Position numbers and translations under genes: made by a program
Shown here: piece after piece, positions 33,314 through 44,888 of the stretch
Position numbering within the stretch: the stretch's first letter is position 1
Layout of the letters: each line of letters starts with the position of its first letter
Assembly (NCBI GenBank): GCA_009763385.1
Contig: CM019826.1
Location: forward strand, 100,366,348 to 100,430,347
Source: Coix lacryma-jobi var. lacryma-jobi
Taxonomy: Eukaryota; Streptophyta; Magnoliopsida; Poales; Poaceae
Direction: 5' to 3'
DNA: 64,000 bases
Notes under the pieces: generated by a model
What the model saw: the letters and a program-made list of their open reading frames with translations, nothing else
Told to the model about the DNA's origin: nothing
Database searches by the model: none

Positions 33314-33799
33314 TGTGGGGATATTACTCCCGTATACCCCCATGGCACGACTTGGGCTCCTATGCAGATACGACCCAACCAGAAGGCCTTGCGGCCCGCG
33401 ACCAGGCTGTCGCAGCCGCCAAGGACTCTCTTGATGACTTGCTCGACAAGGAAGATCCAGATAGATAGACCCGGATTCCTTGCCAAAAGGAACCGATTGT
33501 AATATGTTAGGATTCGGCAAGTTGTAACCCTGCTCCCCGGCTATATAAGGTGAGCAGGGACCCCTTCTCGAAACAACACACATCAACCCAAATCCCATCG
33601 GATCATCCAATCAGCAATACAAATCAGGCACCAGAACACAGGATGTAGGGTATTACGGCGACTTGTCGGCCCGAACCTGTCTAAATCGCCGTCTCACATC
33701 CCTATGTCTACGCTTTGCAGACGTCTCGCACGCCTCCGCCGCTCAATCTACTACCTTGGGCATACCCCTCGGTAGACTATCGACCATATTTCGTCGACA
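33314..33799 (+). repeat. 3' LTR of Tat element T1 (about 486 bp)
   Basis: Starts TGTGGGGATATTACTCC and ends TTCGTCGACA, where Sirevirus O gag resumes. A TATA box (CTATATAAGG) is at about 33541-33550. The right end is firm because coding sequence of O follows; the left end is inferred from the TG start and preceding purine-rich GGAGACTAG. The other LTR is outside the window for comparison. Confidence 0.68.
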
Positions 33800-34840
33800 G
33801 GTATCACCTCACTCTCCTACTTGTTCTAGTGATGAATATAGCGATGATGACATGGATGAATTTGAACTAAGCATCATAAGAAAGTTTGGTAAGAAAGGTG
33901 GACAAAAGATATTAAAATTGCTTAGTAAATTGGAAAGTCGGAATGAGAGTCTTGTTTTGCAAGGGGACTTGATCTCTCAAGATAGAGAAAAGAACCTTGC
34001 ATTGGAAGCCTCTCTTGCCAAGGAGAAGTTGAAGGTTGAGAAATTGACCGTGGAACTATCTTTAGCTAATGACTCTAACAAGAAGTTGGCTAAGGAGTGT
34101 TCCACAAGCAATGACTCAATTGCTAATCTAAAGAGTAAGGTTAGCTTGGTTCAAGAAAGCCTCTCAAGCTTTCTAGATAAATATTAAACTCTTGAACTAA
34201 GCTACAACACTCTTTGGAGTAGTACTTCTTCAACTACTCCTAAGGATTCTGACAACTCTAATGCTTCAACAAGTAATGGTTGCAATAGATGTTATAAAGT
34301 TGATATAAATACTTGTGCAACTAACATTGTTGAGTTAGAGAAGAAGAGCAAAGAGATCCAACGGTTGAACATGATTTTGAGGAATGGTTGCAAGTGTAAG
34401 ATGGAATAACCAAAAGACATCCTCAAGACCGCAAGACACCCATCCATCAAAGATGGGATTGGGTACAATAGGTATGGTGGCAAGGCCAATGGAAGAAAGA
34501 TGGTCAAGGGGGTACCCTTCGTTAACTTTAACAAAGGGTCGGGGTTCCTCTCTTTGACCTCATGAACAAGTCCAACAAGGTTGCAAATCCAAATGCCACA
34601 CTTGCAAATGGTAAGGTCAACAAGGAGAAGCAAGTGGAGGTCCCCAAGCAACAAAGTCCTATATCAAGAAGCTATACATGTGATTATTTGTGTTGTTGGG
34701 GAGAGAACGGCAAGATAGTTGTCAAGTATGTTTGTGCCCTCAAGAAGAGGGAGATAATGAGAAACGTTTGGGTGCCAAAAGTTTATGTGACTAACCCCCT
34801 AGGACCCAATCTCACTTAGGTACCTAAATCAAGAACATAA
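33800..34840 (+). pseudogene. gag C-terminal part of Sirevirus O
   Basis: Translation resumes after the T1 LTR with SPTCSSDEYSDDDMDEFELS, then a long coiled coil (LSKLESRNESLVLQ, SLAKEKLKVEKLTVELSLAND), a basic region (KDILKTARHPSIKDG) and the end VWVPKVYVTNP. Stops lie at 34185-34187 and about 34405, and there is a frameshift before 34562. The zinc knuckle and capsid part are missing because T1 interrupts the gene upstream. The coiled coil is characteristic of Sirevirus gag. Confidence 0.78.
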
Positions 34841-34853
34841 TCTTGTCTTGTAG

Positions 34854-37437
34854 GAATATGCCTCCGGTGGATCAAGTTGGGTGTTGGATAGTGGATGCAC
34901 CAATCATATGACCGGGGCAAAAGAAATGTTCACCTCCTTTCAACCAAGCCGTGACTCATGCAACAACATTGTGTTTGGTGACAATGGAAAAGGAGAAGTG
35001 CTTGGTTTGGGTAAAATTGCTATCTCAACGGACAACTCCATATCTAATGTATTACTTGTGCATTCGTTGAGTTACAATTTGTTATCTGTTTCTCAACTTT
35101 GTGAAATGGGTTACGATTGTCTCTTTACGGATAAGGGTGTGACCGTATCTAGAAGAAGGGATTCCTCTATTGCATTTAAAGGTGTGTTGAAGGGAAAACT
35201 TTACCTAGTTGATTTTCTCAAATAGTAAGGTAGAACCTACAACATGTCTAATGGCAAAATCTAGCATGGGTTGGCTTTGGCATCACCGACTAGCTCATAT
35301 TGGGATGAGGAACTTGGACCAACTTCCAAGGGAAGGGCACATCCTTGGACTAACCAATGTCTCATTTCTGAAAGATAGGATTTGCAGTGCGTGCCAAGCC
35401 GGAAAGCAAGTTGGAGCAAAGCATCCAATGAAGAATGTCGTGTCAACCACAAGGCCATTGGAGCTACTACATATGGACCTCATCGGACCCGTTGCTTACC
35501 AAAGCATCGGCGGTAAAAAATATGGTTTCGTTATTGTTGATGACTTTTCTCGTTTCACTTGGGTGTTCTTTTTAGCAGATAAAAGTGAGACCCAAGGCAT
35601 CTTCAAGAAGTTTGCTAGAAGGGCTCAAAATGAGTTTGAGCTCAGGATCAAGAAAGTAAGAAGCGACAATGGGACCGAGTTTAGGAATACCAACACAGAA
35701 GAGTTTCTTGATGATGAAGGAATCAAGCATGAGTTCTTAGTTCCATATACCCCACAGCAAAATGGGGTTGTGGAAAGGAAGAACCGAACTCTAGTTGAAG
35801 CCGCAAGATCTATGTTGGATGAGTACAAGACGTCCCATGGTTTTTGGGCAGAGGCGATGAACACCGCGTGTCATGCCATCAACCGCCTCTACCTCCACAA
35901 GCTAAGGGACAAGACACCATATGAGCTTCTAACCGGTAACAAACCGAAGGTGCATTACTTTTGAGTTTTTGGCTACAAGTGTTTAATACTTAACAAGAGG
36001 GCCAAAAGTTCAAAGTTTGCACCTAAGGTACACGAAGGCTTTCTACTTGGTTATGGTACTAACGAACACGGCTACCGCGTATTCAATAATGCCACCGGCA
36101 CTATTGAGTTAATAGTAGACATGACTTTTGATGAATCCGATGGCTCCCAAAAGGAGCAAGTCAATGATGAGCTTGTAGGTAATGACATGTCCCCATCTGA
36201 AGCAATCAAGAAGCTTGCAACCGGTGATGTGAGGCCTATTGAGATTCAAGATGATGATGATGATCCATTGCACTCTCCACAAGATTCAAATGTCCATCAT
36301 GTGCATTCAAATGCACGTGATGAAGCTTCCGCAACTCCGATAGATGGAGGTGCAAATGATGTTCAAATGTAACATCAACTTGATGATCAAGCTCAAGCTC
36401 AACATGATGACCAACATGCAAATGACGACATCCACACATATGGTGAAGATGATGAGGATGGACCCATTCAAAGGAGATCACTCATGCCACATCCTAAAGT
36501 GCACCATACGATTCAACGGGATCATCCCGTTGACAACATACTAGGGAGCATACGACGTGGGGTAACGACACGCTCACGCTTATCAAATTTTTGTGAACAT
36601 TACTTGTTTGTCTCCTCTTTGGAACCTCTTAGGGTGGACGATGCACTTGATGATCCGGATTGGGTGATGGCCATGCAAGAAGAGTTGAACAACTTCACTC
36701 GCAATGAAGTATGGTCATTAATGGAAAGACCCAAGCAAAACGTGATAGGAACCAAGTGGGTATTCCGCAACAAGCAAGACGAGCATGGCGTGGTTACAAG
36801 GAACAAAGCTTGGTTTGTGGCTCAAGGTTTTACCCAAATCGAAGGTTTGGACTTTGGGGAAACCTATGCACCTGTAGCTAGGCTTGAGTCAATTCGCATA
36901 TTACTTGCCTTTGCTACTCACCATGATTTTAAGTTGTACCAAATGGACGTGAAAAGTGCATTCCTCAACGGCCCCCTCTCCAAATTGGTGTACGTGGAGC
37001 AACCACCGGGTTTTGAGGATCCAAAATTCCCCAACCACGTCTACAAGCTCGACAAGGCGCTCTATGGGCTCAAGCAAGCCCCTAGAGCTTGGTATGATTG
37101 CCTTAAGGAGTTCCTACTCAAAAAGGGTTTTGAGATAGGGAAGGCCGATGCTACTTTATTTACTCGCAAAGTCAATAATGATATTTTTATGTGCCAAATA
37201 TATGTCGATGACATAATATTTGGTAGTACTAATGTGACTTTTTGTGAGGAGTTTAGTAGGATCATGACCAAAAGGTTTGAGATGTCCATGATGGGTGAGT
37301 TGAAGTATTTCCTTGGATTTCAAATCAAGCAACTCAAGGATGGCACGTTCATCAGTCAAACCAAGTATACAAGAGACATGCTAAAGATGTTTGAGATGGA
37401 CAAGGCCAAACCCATCAAGACCCCCATTGTAACACCT
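34854..37437 (+). pseudogene. pol of Sirevirus O, part 1: protease, integrase, RT
   Basis: Protease motif VLDSGCTNHMTG is at the start. A frameshift near 35215 separates it from the integrase, which has WLWHHRLAHIGM, CSACQAGKQ, then LLHMDLIGP, RSDNGTEF and NGVVERKNR. The acidic linker leads to RT with GTKWVFRNK, MDVKSAFLNG, YGLKQAPRAWYD and the catalytic IYVDDIIFG (about 37198-37224). Stops are TGA 35962-35964 and TAA 36370-36372. The frame is cut at 37437 by a solo LTR and continues at 41283. Confidence 0.88.
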
Positions 37438-40400
37438 CGAGTTTTAAAATAATTAAAATAAATTAGAATTTAATTAGTAAATGTCAAAATCTTAGGTAGA
37501 GAAAAATTTGATTAATGTTTTGTTGCATTCATGCCATTGCATAATTTTATTTGGGTGAAAAAGAATTTATTAAACTCGGTTAATAGCGAATCGATTTTGC
37601 TCTATTTTAGAAAATACATAAAGGTTTATAAAACTTTATGAAAATAAACTCAAAGTTTTGTTTGCAAAACCTAGAAAAATATTTCAAAACTTTTACAAAA
37701 GCTGCTCGGTTTCAAAAGGTTTTGAGTTTGAATTTCAAATGAATTTGCAAAAGAAAAGAAGAAAAAAAAGAAAACTGGCTCTCTCTCTCTCCCTTGGTCC
37801 AGCCGGCCTGCCCACCTCCAGCCCAACCCCTCTCCCTCAGCCCGCAGGCGCCGTCCGGCCTCACCACCCCTCACCCCGTGCTAGCCCACCCCCCTTCCTC
37901 TGCGGCCCATGCCAACAGGCCGGCCCAGCAGTAGCGCGGCCCGCGCCAGCTCTCCCACTCCCACCGCCTCTCCTCCCTCTTCGGTCGCTGACACGTGGGA
38001 CCCACGCATCGGCGCCCACTTCCCACTGACAGGTGGGACCCACATGTCAGGAGTCATCCCCAACCTCTGTCCGCAGGAACCGGAAGACAGCGCCGCCACC
38101 GCCTGCGTGCACCGAGGTCTTCTCCCTGCCCTAGCCCTAACCCTATTAAGCCATCCCTGAACCTCCACGTGCCGCAGTCGCTCTGCCCTCCCTCACCCTA
38201 GCACCTTGCCCTAGCGCCTCCTACCGCCGCCGCCGCTATGGGTGGTACAGCCGAGCCCCCCATCTCACCGCACATGCCCTCAATCGACTCCCCACCGCAT
38301 CCATTCGCACCGCAAGAGCATGCCGCAGCCGTTTCACCCCTCCTCGAGTCCCCTCCCTCTCTGGCGCCTCCCCTAACACCACCACGGCCGCCATGGCCGA
38401 CCTCGGCTCGAGCTCACTGATCTCCCTGAACAAGCCACCTAAACCCTCCTTTCTCCACCCTTCGTTTCGCGGTGTCACAACGAGGCCGTGAAACCTGTTT
38501 CCGGCTTCGATCTGTGCCCGTGGCGGTGCCCTCACAACCCCTCCGGAGTTCACCGCATCGCCGCCACCGAACCTCCTCGGCCTCCCTTTGCACGGCCTCC
38601 TCCTTGCCGAGAGCTTCGCGGACGACTGCGCCGTGTCCCCATCACCATCCCGAATCACCGATCGCTATCCACCCCGACCGCCGGAGGCGCCGTCTCGGCC
38701 GGCGCCGGCGAGCCCCACCGGGAGGTGCGCCCTCACCTGCACCAACAGAATAGAGGAGGAAGGAGAGTGCCCAGGCACCATCCGATCCGAGATGGACGAT
38801 CCAGATGCGATGTTGACTGATGGTCAACTCAGTCAACCACTTCGCCACATCATCATAATCTGCCAATCCTTGAGCGCCACGTGGCGGTCAGCGTCCACGT
38901 CGGCAAGGTAAAGACCGGTCGGCGCAGTTTTGCGATCTACCCCCTGCGCTTTTTCCTATTCCATTTACTGTTCACTGTGTCTATGAAATCTTATGAGCTA
39001 ACCCCTGTCATCTATGCATAATCTTGTTTCGGACCCTAACAGAGAGGAGGTTTAGTTCTTTTGTTTTAAAAATGGTTTTACTGCTTTCTTAATGCCATAA
39101 ATGGTTAATGATGCTAGTAAATAAATTAATTATATCGTTAATCTATTTTGGTTCACAACATAAAATAGTTTTATTTTGTTAAAACAATTAATGTTTTTAT
39201 AAACCCTTTCCATTAATGTCTTAAATGTGTTTTACTCATAAAAATAAATCTAAAAATGTCACCTTTGCAAATAAAATATTTCAGATTAAATAAAATGATT
39301 TTGTAACCCAAATGAACTTCTTTTTTAGTCACTGATTTTGGAAAGCATTTAAAAATAAAATCATGTTTATTTACCAAATTGCCCCTAAACTTCAAAAGTC
39401 CATAACTTTCAAACCGTAGCACCGTTTTCAGCGGTTTTCGCGCTCACGCGATCGTAGAAATAAGCCCTACGCATTAGTAACCTTTTTAGTATGTTTTCAT
39501 AATGTTTGGTGTACTGTTTTTATTTATTTGTATATGTTTGCTTGTATGTTTGCGCGCCGAAGTTTGCCGCGATGGAAGAAAAGTCACCGATGGATTCCGA
39601 AGACCACGAGTTTGAGTTATACCGCGTTTTCCCATAAAGGCAAGTGTCCTTGAACATCTTGCTCCAGTATTTATTTTATTTTGAGTTAGAGTAGTTAGAT
39701 CCAGTAGTTGCATGCAGTCTTAAATTGAATCCCATGATATGGTTTACTAGCACTTGATTATATTTTCCTTGACACCTGGTTTGGGATGGATTGGGTAGAA
39801 GTCATGATTAGCCTTGCTGTCTTGGGTTGGTGATTAAATAATTAATTCTGATTAATGATCTATGGAACATGGACTGGTAATGTTGTAGTATGGTGAGTAG
39901 GTAAATCCGGCAGGATGGACCGTATTGGTGGTTTTGTGCCGTGGACTCGGCAGCTGGTTTTGGTTTTTGGTTCTGGGCTTGTGCTAGATTATCCTGCCTG
40001 GATCCCTAGGACCCGGTTCTCGAAGCCTATAACCCGGCTTAACAGCGCAGCCATGAGATCTGGATGGGCTGGACCTGGCTAATTAATTAGTTTCCTCCAA
40101 GTTATGCTACACGGGGGTTGTATAGTGGCTCAAGAGGGGTCCCTTGGGGTCGTTGACTTATGGACAGGGGAGAAACCTTAGAGTACGTGTAACACAGACT
40201 TGGAGGGGCTTTGTAAAGGCCTTGCAGTGCAACCCGCTATGCACCTCGGCGGTGTTTAGCGTGACGGGTAATGCACGACTCATGGGTAACGATGTGCAAC
40301 CTCTGCAGAGTGTAAAACTGATATATCAGTCGTGCTCACGGTCACGAGCGGCTTGGACTTCTTCGGGATTAGTTGGTGGTTTTGTTCTGGTTCGTTAGAG

Positions 40401-41277
40401 AAGCCTTATGTGGTCATTAGTCCCATATGACATGGGTACAGAGGCTTCTTCTACGCGGGTTACTGCTTGGTACGAGAGTGATTCCCAGGCTCGGGCGCAG
40501 ACCTGGTGTTATTACGGAAGGTAGCTCTCTATGTCGTGACGTATGGAACTAATACACATAGGACTCCTTGTAACGGCCTGGTTCGGGTCATCTGATGGAC
40601 TTCAGGTGTGGTTTGCCTGATGGACTTCAGGTGTGGGTTGTGCTTGGTGTGACTCCAAGTGTGGTTGCTTGGTGGACTCCAAGTGTTGGTTGCTCGGTGT
40701 GACTCCGAGTATGGTTTGCTCGGTGCGACTCCGAGTGTTGTTACTTTTCTGTTGGAGACTGAGGTTATAACCTAGTAAATAGGTGCATAGGAAATAGGAT
40801 TTAATAGGATGTGTTGCTTTAGGCGCTTGAGTCAAACAGAGTCAGCGTACCTTTGTTTTTAGCCTCATAAGCATTTATTTCCTACACTTGCGGAGTACAT
40901 TTCGGTGTACTCACCCTTCCTCTTTGAACCCCCTGCTACCCCACCCAGACGCTGGAGTCTACGACGCGGAGCAGGAGTACCGAGAAGATGGTGGATACGA
41001 CCCAGACGACGACATGTACTAGGATGACGCAGCCCCCGGTCGACCTTCCTGTGGAGATGGTGTCCAGTTTCCGCGAAGTCTACATCAGAGTCTACATTAG
41101 AGTTAGACTGAGAGTCTATACTTTTCTTTCAGACCCGAGGGTCATTTTTGTAATAATGTTCGATTTATTAATAAAGCATTGTTTTGATATTTACTATGAT
41201 GTGGATATATGTATGAAAATTGATCCTGGCATACATATATTGTGCTCCAATTTTGTTCTTAAAATTGGGGTGTCACA
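37438..41277 (+). mobile_element. Solo LTR, 3840 bp, Tekay/Del chromovirus-like
   Basis: Ends are TGTAACACCTCGAG and GGGGTGTCACA, flanked by CCCAT at 37433-37437 and 41278-41282; removing it restores the RT frame of O. Very long LTRs starting TGTAACACC are typical of Tekay/Del chromoviruses, and element C at 59485 starts the same way. It has no pol or gag. Inside are a GC-rich part (about 37790-38930), an AT-rich part (38990-39540), a covarying inverted-repeat array (40592-40735), and AATAAAG at 41172-41178. Many short frames occur in the GC-rich part but none resembles a protein family. Confidence 0.82.
40592..40735 (+). repeat. Six inverted repeats with co-changing arms in the 3840-bp LTR
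   Basis: Units are at 40592-40605, 40616-40631, 40643-40659, 40668-40683, 40693-40709 and 40719-40735. Arms are CTGA/TCAG, CCTGA/TCAGG, CTTGG/CCAAG (twice) and CTCGG/CCGAG (twice), around loops TGGACT, TGTGACT or TGCGACT. Confidence 0.85.
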
Positions 41278-41282
41278 CCCAT

Positions 41283-42009
41283 GCCTACCAATGGACATCT
41301 TGATCTAAATGAGGATGGTAAGTCAGTGGACCAAAAGGTATATCGCTCTATGATCGGTTCATTGCTGTACCTTTGTGCATCTAGGCCTGATATTATGCTT
41401 AGTGTGTGCATGTGTGCAAGATTTCAAGCTAATCCGAAAGAATGTCATATTATGGCCGTTAAGAGAACCTTTCGATACTTAGTGCACACTCCTAATCTTG
41501 GCTTGTGGTATCCCAAGGGCTCCACTTTTGATCTACTTGGCTATTCTGATTCGGACTATGCCGGTTGCAAAGTAGATCGAAAGAGCACTACCGGGTGTTG
41601 CCAATTTATTGGAAGGTCTTTGGTTTCATGGAGTTCCAAGAAACAAAATAGTGTTGCCCTATCCACCGCCGAAGCCGAGTATGTGGCGGTCGGCGCTTGT
41701 TGTGCTCAACTACTTTGGATGAAGCAAACACTAAAAGATTTCGGATGTGAGGAAAACAAGATTCCACTTTTGTGTGACAATGAGAGTGCTATCAAGCTAG
41801 CAAACAATCCCGTAAACCATTCTCGCACAAAACACATTGACATCCGACACCATTTCTTAAGAGACCACGAAGCCAAAGGAGATATCTCCATACGCCATGT
41901 GAGCACCGAAAAACAATTAGTCGATATCTTCACAAAGCCTCTAGATGAGTCAAGATTTTGTGCTTTGAGGAGTGAACTAAATATCATTGATTCTCGTAAC
42001 GTGGCTTGA
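41283..42009 (+). pseudogene. pol of Sirevirus O, part 2: end of RT and RNase H
   Basis: The frame resumes with PTNGHLDLNEDGKSVDQKVY and the copia RT end YRSMIGSLLYLCASRPDI. RNase H shows YSDSDYAGCKVDRKSTTG, STAEAEYVAVGACCAQLLW and CDNESAIKLANNPVNHSRTKHID, and the frame ends at KPLDESRFCALRSEL and a natural stop. There are no stops in this part. Together with part 1 it forms one disrupted gene. Confidence 0.9.
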
Positions 42010-42272
42010 TGTCTTATGTTTTCACCTAGAGTCTGTAGACAAAAGTTTTGACAAATATTGTGTGTGATTTCAAAATCTATTTTGCATGCTTCACTTGTGT
42101 CCATAGTTATGTACTGCTTGTATGAAATCTGGACATAATTGGAGTGTGTGTAGTATACCACACAAAGTTCTCCTAGGATAGCTCTCTGTTTGTTCTGGAA
42201 GTGAACGGTCGGTAGTACCGCCATAAGGGTCGGTAGTCCCTGAAGTCCTCCTACTTTGTTTTGAACAACTTG

Positions 42273-43238
42273 ATGAGGCTTACCTTGGACCCAAAGAGCG
42301 AAGACAACACCAATTTAAGGAATGATGCTCCAAAGGTCCTTATCCGGTTTGCTATGCCAGATGGGCAATTCAGTATTTCCCATTTTATGTGGCAAAAGAT
42401 ATCAGATACTTACAATGACCCTCACAAGTACCTTCCATATGCTCCGTACTTGATGCATATCATTGAGCATGTGGTTGGGGCTACTTTTGAGTATGACCGG
42501 GGTGTGAAGGAATATAGTGTCCGTCAGTTCTCCTCCACGGGCAAGGACAGAGATGTCGAAAGTGATGATGCTCCAGCAGCAGCGGATGCCCCTGGCGAGG
42601 CTCATGACCAGGAGCAGGCTCATTAGGGAGTGCCTCCTGCTGCCTCTTCTCCTCCGCGTCGTGAGAGGCGCAGGAGTCGAGGTGGTGGAGGTGTTCGTTA
42701 CGCTCTCAGCAAGTTCTTTTCCTGGTTCTGTTACAAGGCTGAGCGTGACAAGCGACATCAGCGAGAGGTGCGTGAGCATCTTGGTCTCCCTCCTCGGTCT
42801 CCTCTTTGGTCCTTCCCGGATCCCTTCACCGAGTACGATGCCCAGCATGGACGTGATGATGATCATGATGATGATGACGGTGGTGAGCAGCAGCAGCAGC
42901 ATGGAGGTGATGATGAGGTCAGGATCTTCAGCTCCGCCTTGTATCAGCCTCTACATCCTCCGCCTTCGTATCAGCCTCCCCCCTTCTATCCTGACTACAG
43001 TGAGGGTCCATCACATGGTGGTGGATCCACTTCGTACCAGGGTGGTAGTGGTGGCTCCTACATGGGCTTTGCTGCCCCCGATGCCGATCCAGCTGGGAGT
43101 GGTGGCTTCCACGCCCCTTCTCCTCCGCTGGATCCCTCTACCGCTCCTTCGTCGTCATTCCCAGGTGGTGATGTTGGCGCCAGCGCGTACTCATCTCTCT
43201 TTGGTGAATATGATGGTTCTTCAGGTGGCTACTATTAG
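42273..43238 (+). pseudogene. Extra ORF between pol and 3' LTR of Sirevirus O
   Basis: One reading frame from ATG 42273 to TAG/stop at 43236-43238, broken by a single TAG at 42624-42626. The N-terminal 100 residues are compact (VLIRFAMPDGQFSISHFMWQ, KYLPYAPYLMHIIEHVVG) and may match a domain annotated in grasses as putative plant transposon protein; I am not sure. After the stop come an Arg-rich segment (PPRRERRRSRGGG), a possible amphipathic stretch, then His/Asp/Gln runs and a Pro/Tyr/Gly/Ser-rich tail (YQPPPFYPDYSEGPSHGG). There is no clear membrane segment. Some Sireviruses carry an envelope-like ORF here; UAG readthrough was described for SIRE1, but there the stop is between pol and env. 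Confidence 0.55.
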
Positions 43239-43818
43239 TTTTTTTTATGCATATCATGGCCTACCCTTTTTGGCATTTGATACCAAAGGGGGAGTGTTAG
43301 ACTTTTATCATGATGTAATAGTAGTCTTTGAGAGAGTTTAAACTATGAGAACTAAGTGTGGTTATGCTACTTGTTTATTTGTGATGTGTTGAGGATGTGA
43401 AACATTTGAGCTTAATAATTATTCATGTTTGGTTCTTCCTCTCTATTTCTGATCATGTCATGGTTGGTGATTGTTGTTTTCGATATGGCTATGTGATTTG
43501 AGTCCTTTTCTTTCTTCCAAAGCCATTCATTTTCTCTTATTACATTGATATGTGGATCACCATGTCATCCTGTCTATGCATCACAAACTGTTATATGATG
43601 TTGTCACACACACTTAGGCACCCCACGGATTGCAAAATTTAGGGGGAGCTCTTATTCTTGTGTATGCAATCTTGCTTTAAGTCAAGGTTTGTAATTCATA
43701 TCCAAAGCATACACTAAGGGGTAGCTTGCACTAAATTTTGGAATTCAAAAGCCTCAATTCTTTCTATCATTTTTGTAAGCTAAAGTTGGTTGTAATCAAT
43801 TACCAAAAAGGGGGAGTT
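43239..43818 (+). other. Sirevirus O 3' spacer with multiple polypurine tracts
   Basis: GGGGGAG tracts occur at about 43286-43297, 43641-43650 and 43806-43818, the last abutting the LTR. Several PPT copies upstream of the 3' LTR are a known Sirevirus trait. No gene is seen here. Confidence 0.8.
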
Positions 43819-44482
43819 TGAAAGTGCATTCGCCGCTAATTAATGACAATCAAATTAGGAAGTAACGGATTTATAAAAGCATATATGCAGGTGTTAGTCC
43901 TAGAAAGATTTGAAATGTTGAAATCTCATGAACAAAGCACGTTGGATACATTTGGACAAAAAGATACCTAGCTCAAGTGGTGGTTTGAAAGTTTGATTTC
44001 AAACTTGAGTTATAGGTAAGCCGGACTATCAAGAGGGTCACAAATTAGGTTGGCTAGATGTGGAGAAAAGTGCTCAAATCGACTAACTAAAGTTTGCTTG
44101 AGAGACACTGCACGATCACGAACACATAGTGGTTTTTCTGTGAAGTCGGTAGTACCGACCATGGGGGTCGGTAGTACCGACCAGGGCTGCAGCGCGCAAT
44201 GCTCTCTATGTAGAGTTCTTTTTGAACTGTCGGTAGTACCGCCATAAGGTCGGTAGTACCGAGAACCCAGAGCATTCTAACACCCTCTCTGTGTAGGCTC
44301 AAAAATGACTTGGCGGTAGTACCGCCATAAGGTCGGTACTACCGACCCTCGGTGGTAGCGACCCTGGTCGGTAGCAAGTCAGTTTTTGCAACCTCTCTGT
44401 GTAAGCTCGAAAATGACTTGGCGGTATTACCACCACAACGTCGGTACTACCGACCCTCGGTGGTACCGACCCTGGTCAATAG
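43819..44482 (+). repeat. 3' LTR of Sirevirus O, piece 1
   Basis: Begins TGAAAGTGCATTCGCC and is cut by element I after AATAG (44478-44482). Its last 340 bp are an array of inverted words built on CGGTAGTACCG. Confidence 0.88.
44145..44475 (+). repeat. CGGTAGTACCG inverted-word array in O LTR, part 1
   Basis: Words such as GTCGGTAGTACCGAC (44145-44159), GGCGGTAGTACCGCC and CGGTACTACCGACC recur about ten times. Arms are 7-8 bp around a single central base; the outer arm bases switch between GGTC/GACC and GGC/GCC. The array continues at 56145-56525. One more copy lies in the body of O at about 42210. Confidence 0.85.
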
Positions 44483-44888
44483 TGCGGATACATGGGTGTA
44501 TGCCGAGTCTCTGTGTGATGAGTGATTGTCAACGGAGATGATGCGCATGTTCTTTGGCTTGTGTTGTGCAGGTGTCGAGCACGGAGACAGTGGTCGATGG
44601 CGGGTGAAGGTCAAGTTGCGACGTGTCGTGCCGACGGACCGGGCGCGATGAAGGATGGGCGTGCCGTGCGGCGGACGTGCCATGCCGATGTATCGGACGG
44701 TGAAGGGCGGACGTGGACTTGGACTGATGGACTGGAGGCCGGAGGATCAGCTGTGGTGGCTGGCAGCCTGCGACAGCGACAAGCGGAGAAGTGCGATCAT
44801 GTCGGTGGAAGGGGTGCACAGGCGGTGCATCCCTTCTACGACGCCGGTTTGTTGGTAGAGCCCGGGAAAAACCAACGGTGGACGGTTT

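Larger units (their letters stand above)
6496..33799 (+). mobile_element. Ty3/gypsy Tat-type element T1, 3' part, with nested insertions
   Basis: Pol runs from 6496 to 8363 and resumes in frame at 26333, the gap being the nested Athila-like element A. It is followed by tandem repeats, an antisense gene and a 3' LTR ending at 33799. A second RNase H domain between RT-RNase H and integrase, and an antisense ORF downstream of pol, are the hallmarks of the Tat clade. Gag, protease and the 5' LTR are left of the window, beyond M1. The element is inserted in gag of Sirevirus O; GGTAT at 33800-33804 should be its right TSD. Confidence 0.85.

Noticed and set aside
33663..33799. Start of Sirevirus O gag at 33663
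   Set aside because: The first 46 codons of that frame are T1 LTR; gag sequence begins only at 33800.
37790..38930. Host gene or exon in the GC-rich part of the 3840-bp LTR
   Set aside because: Frames overlap on all strands, are proline and arginine-rich and show no domain; the region is bounded by LTR ends and TSDs.
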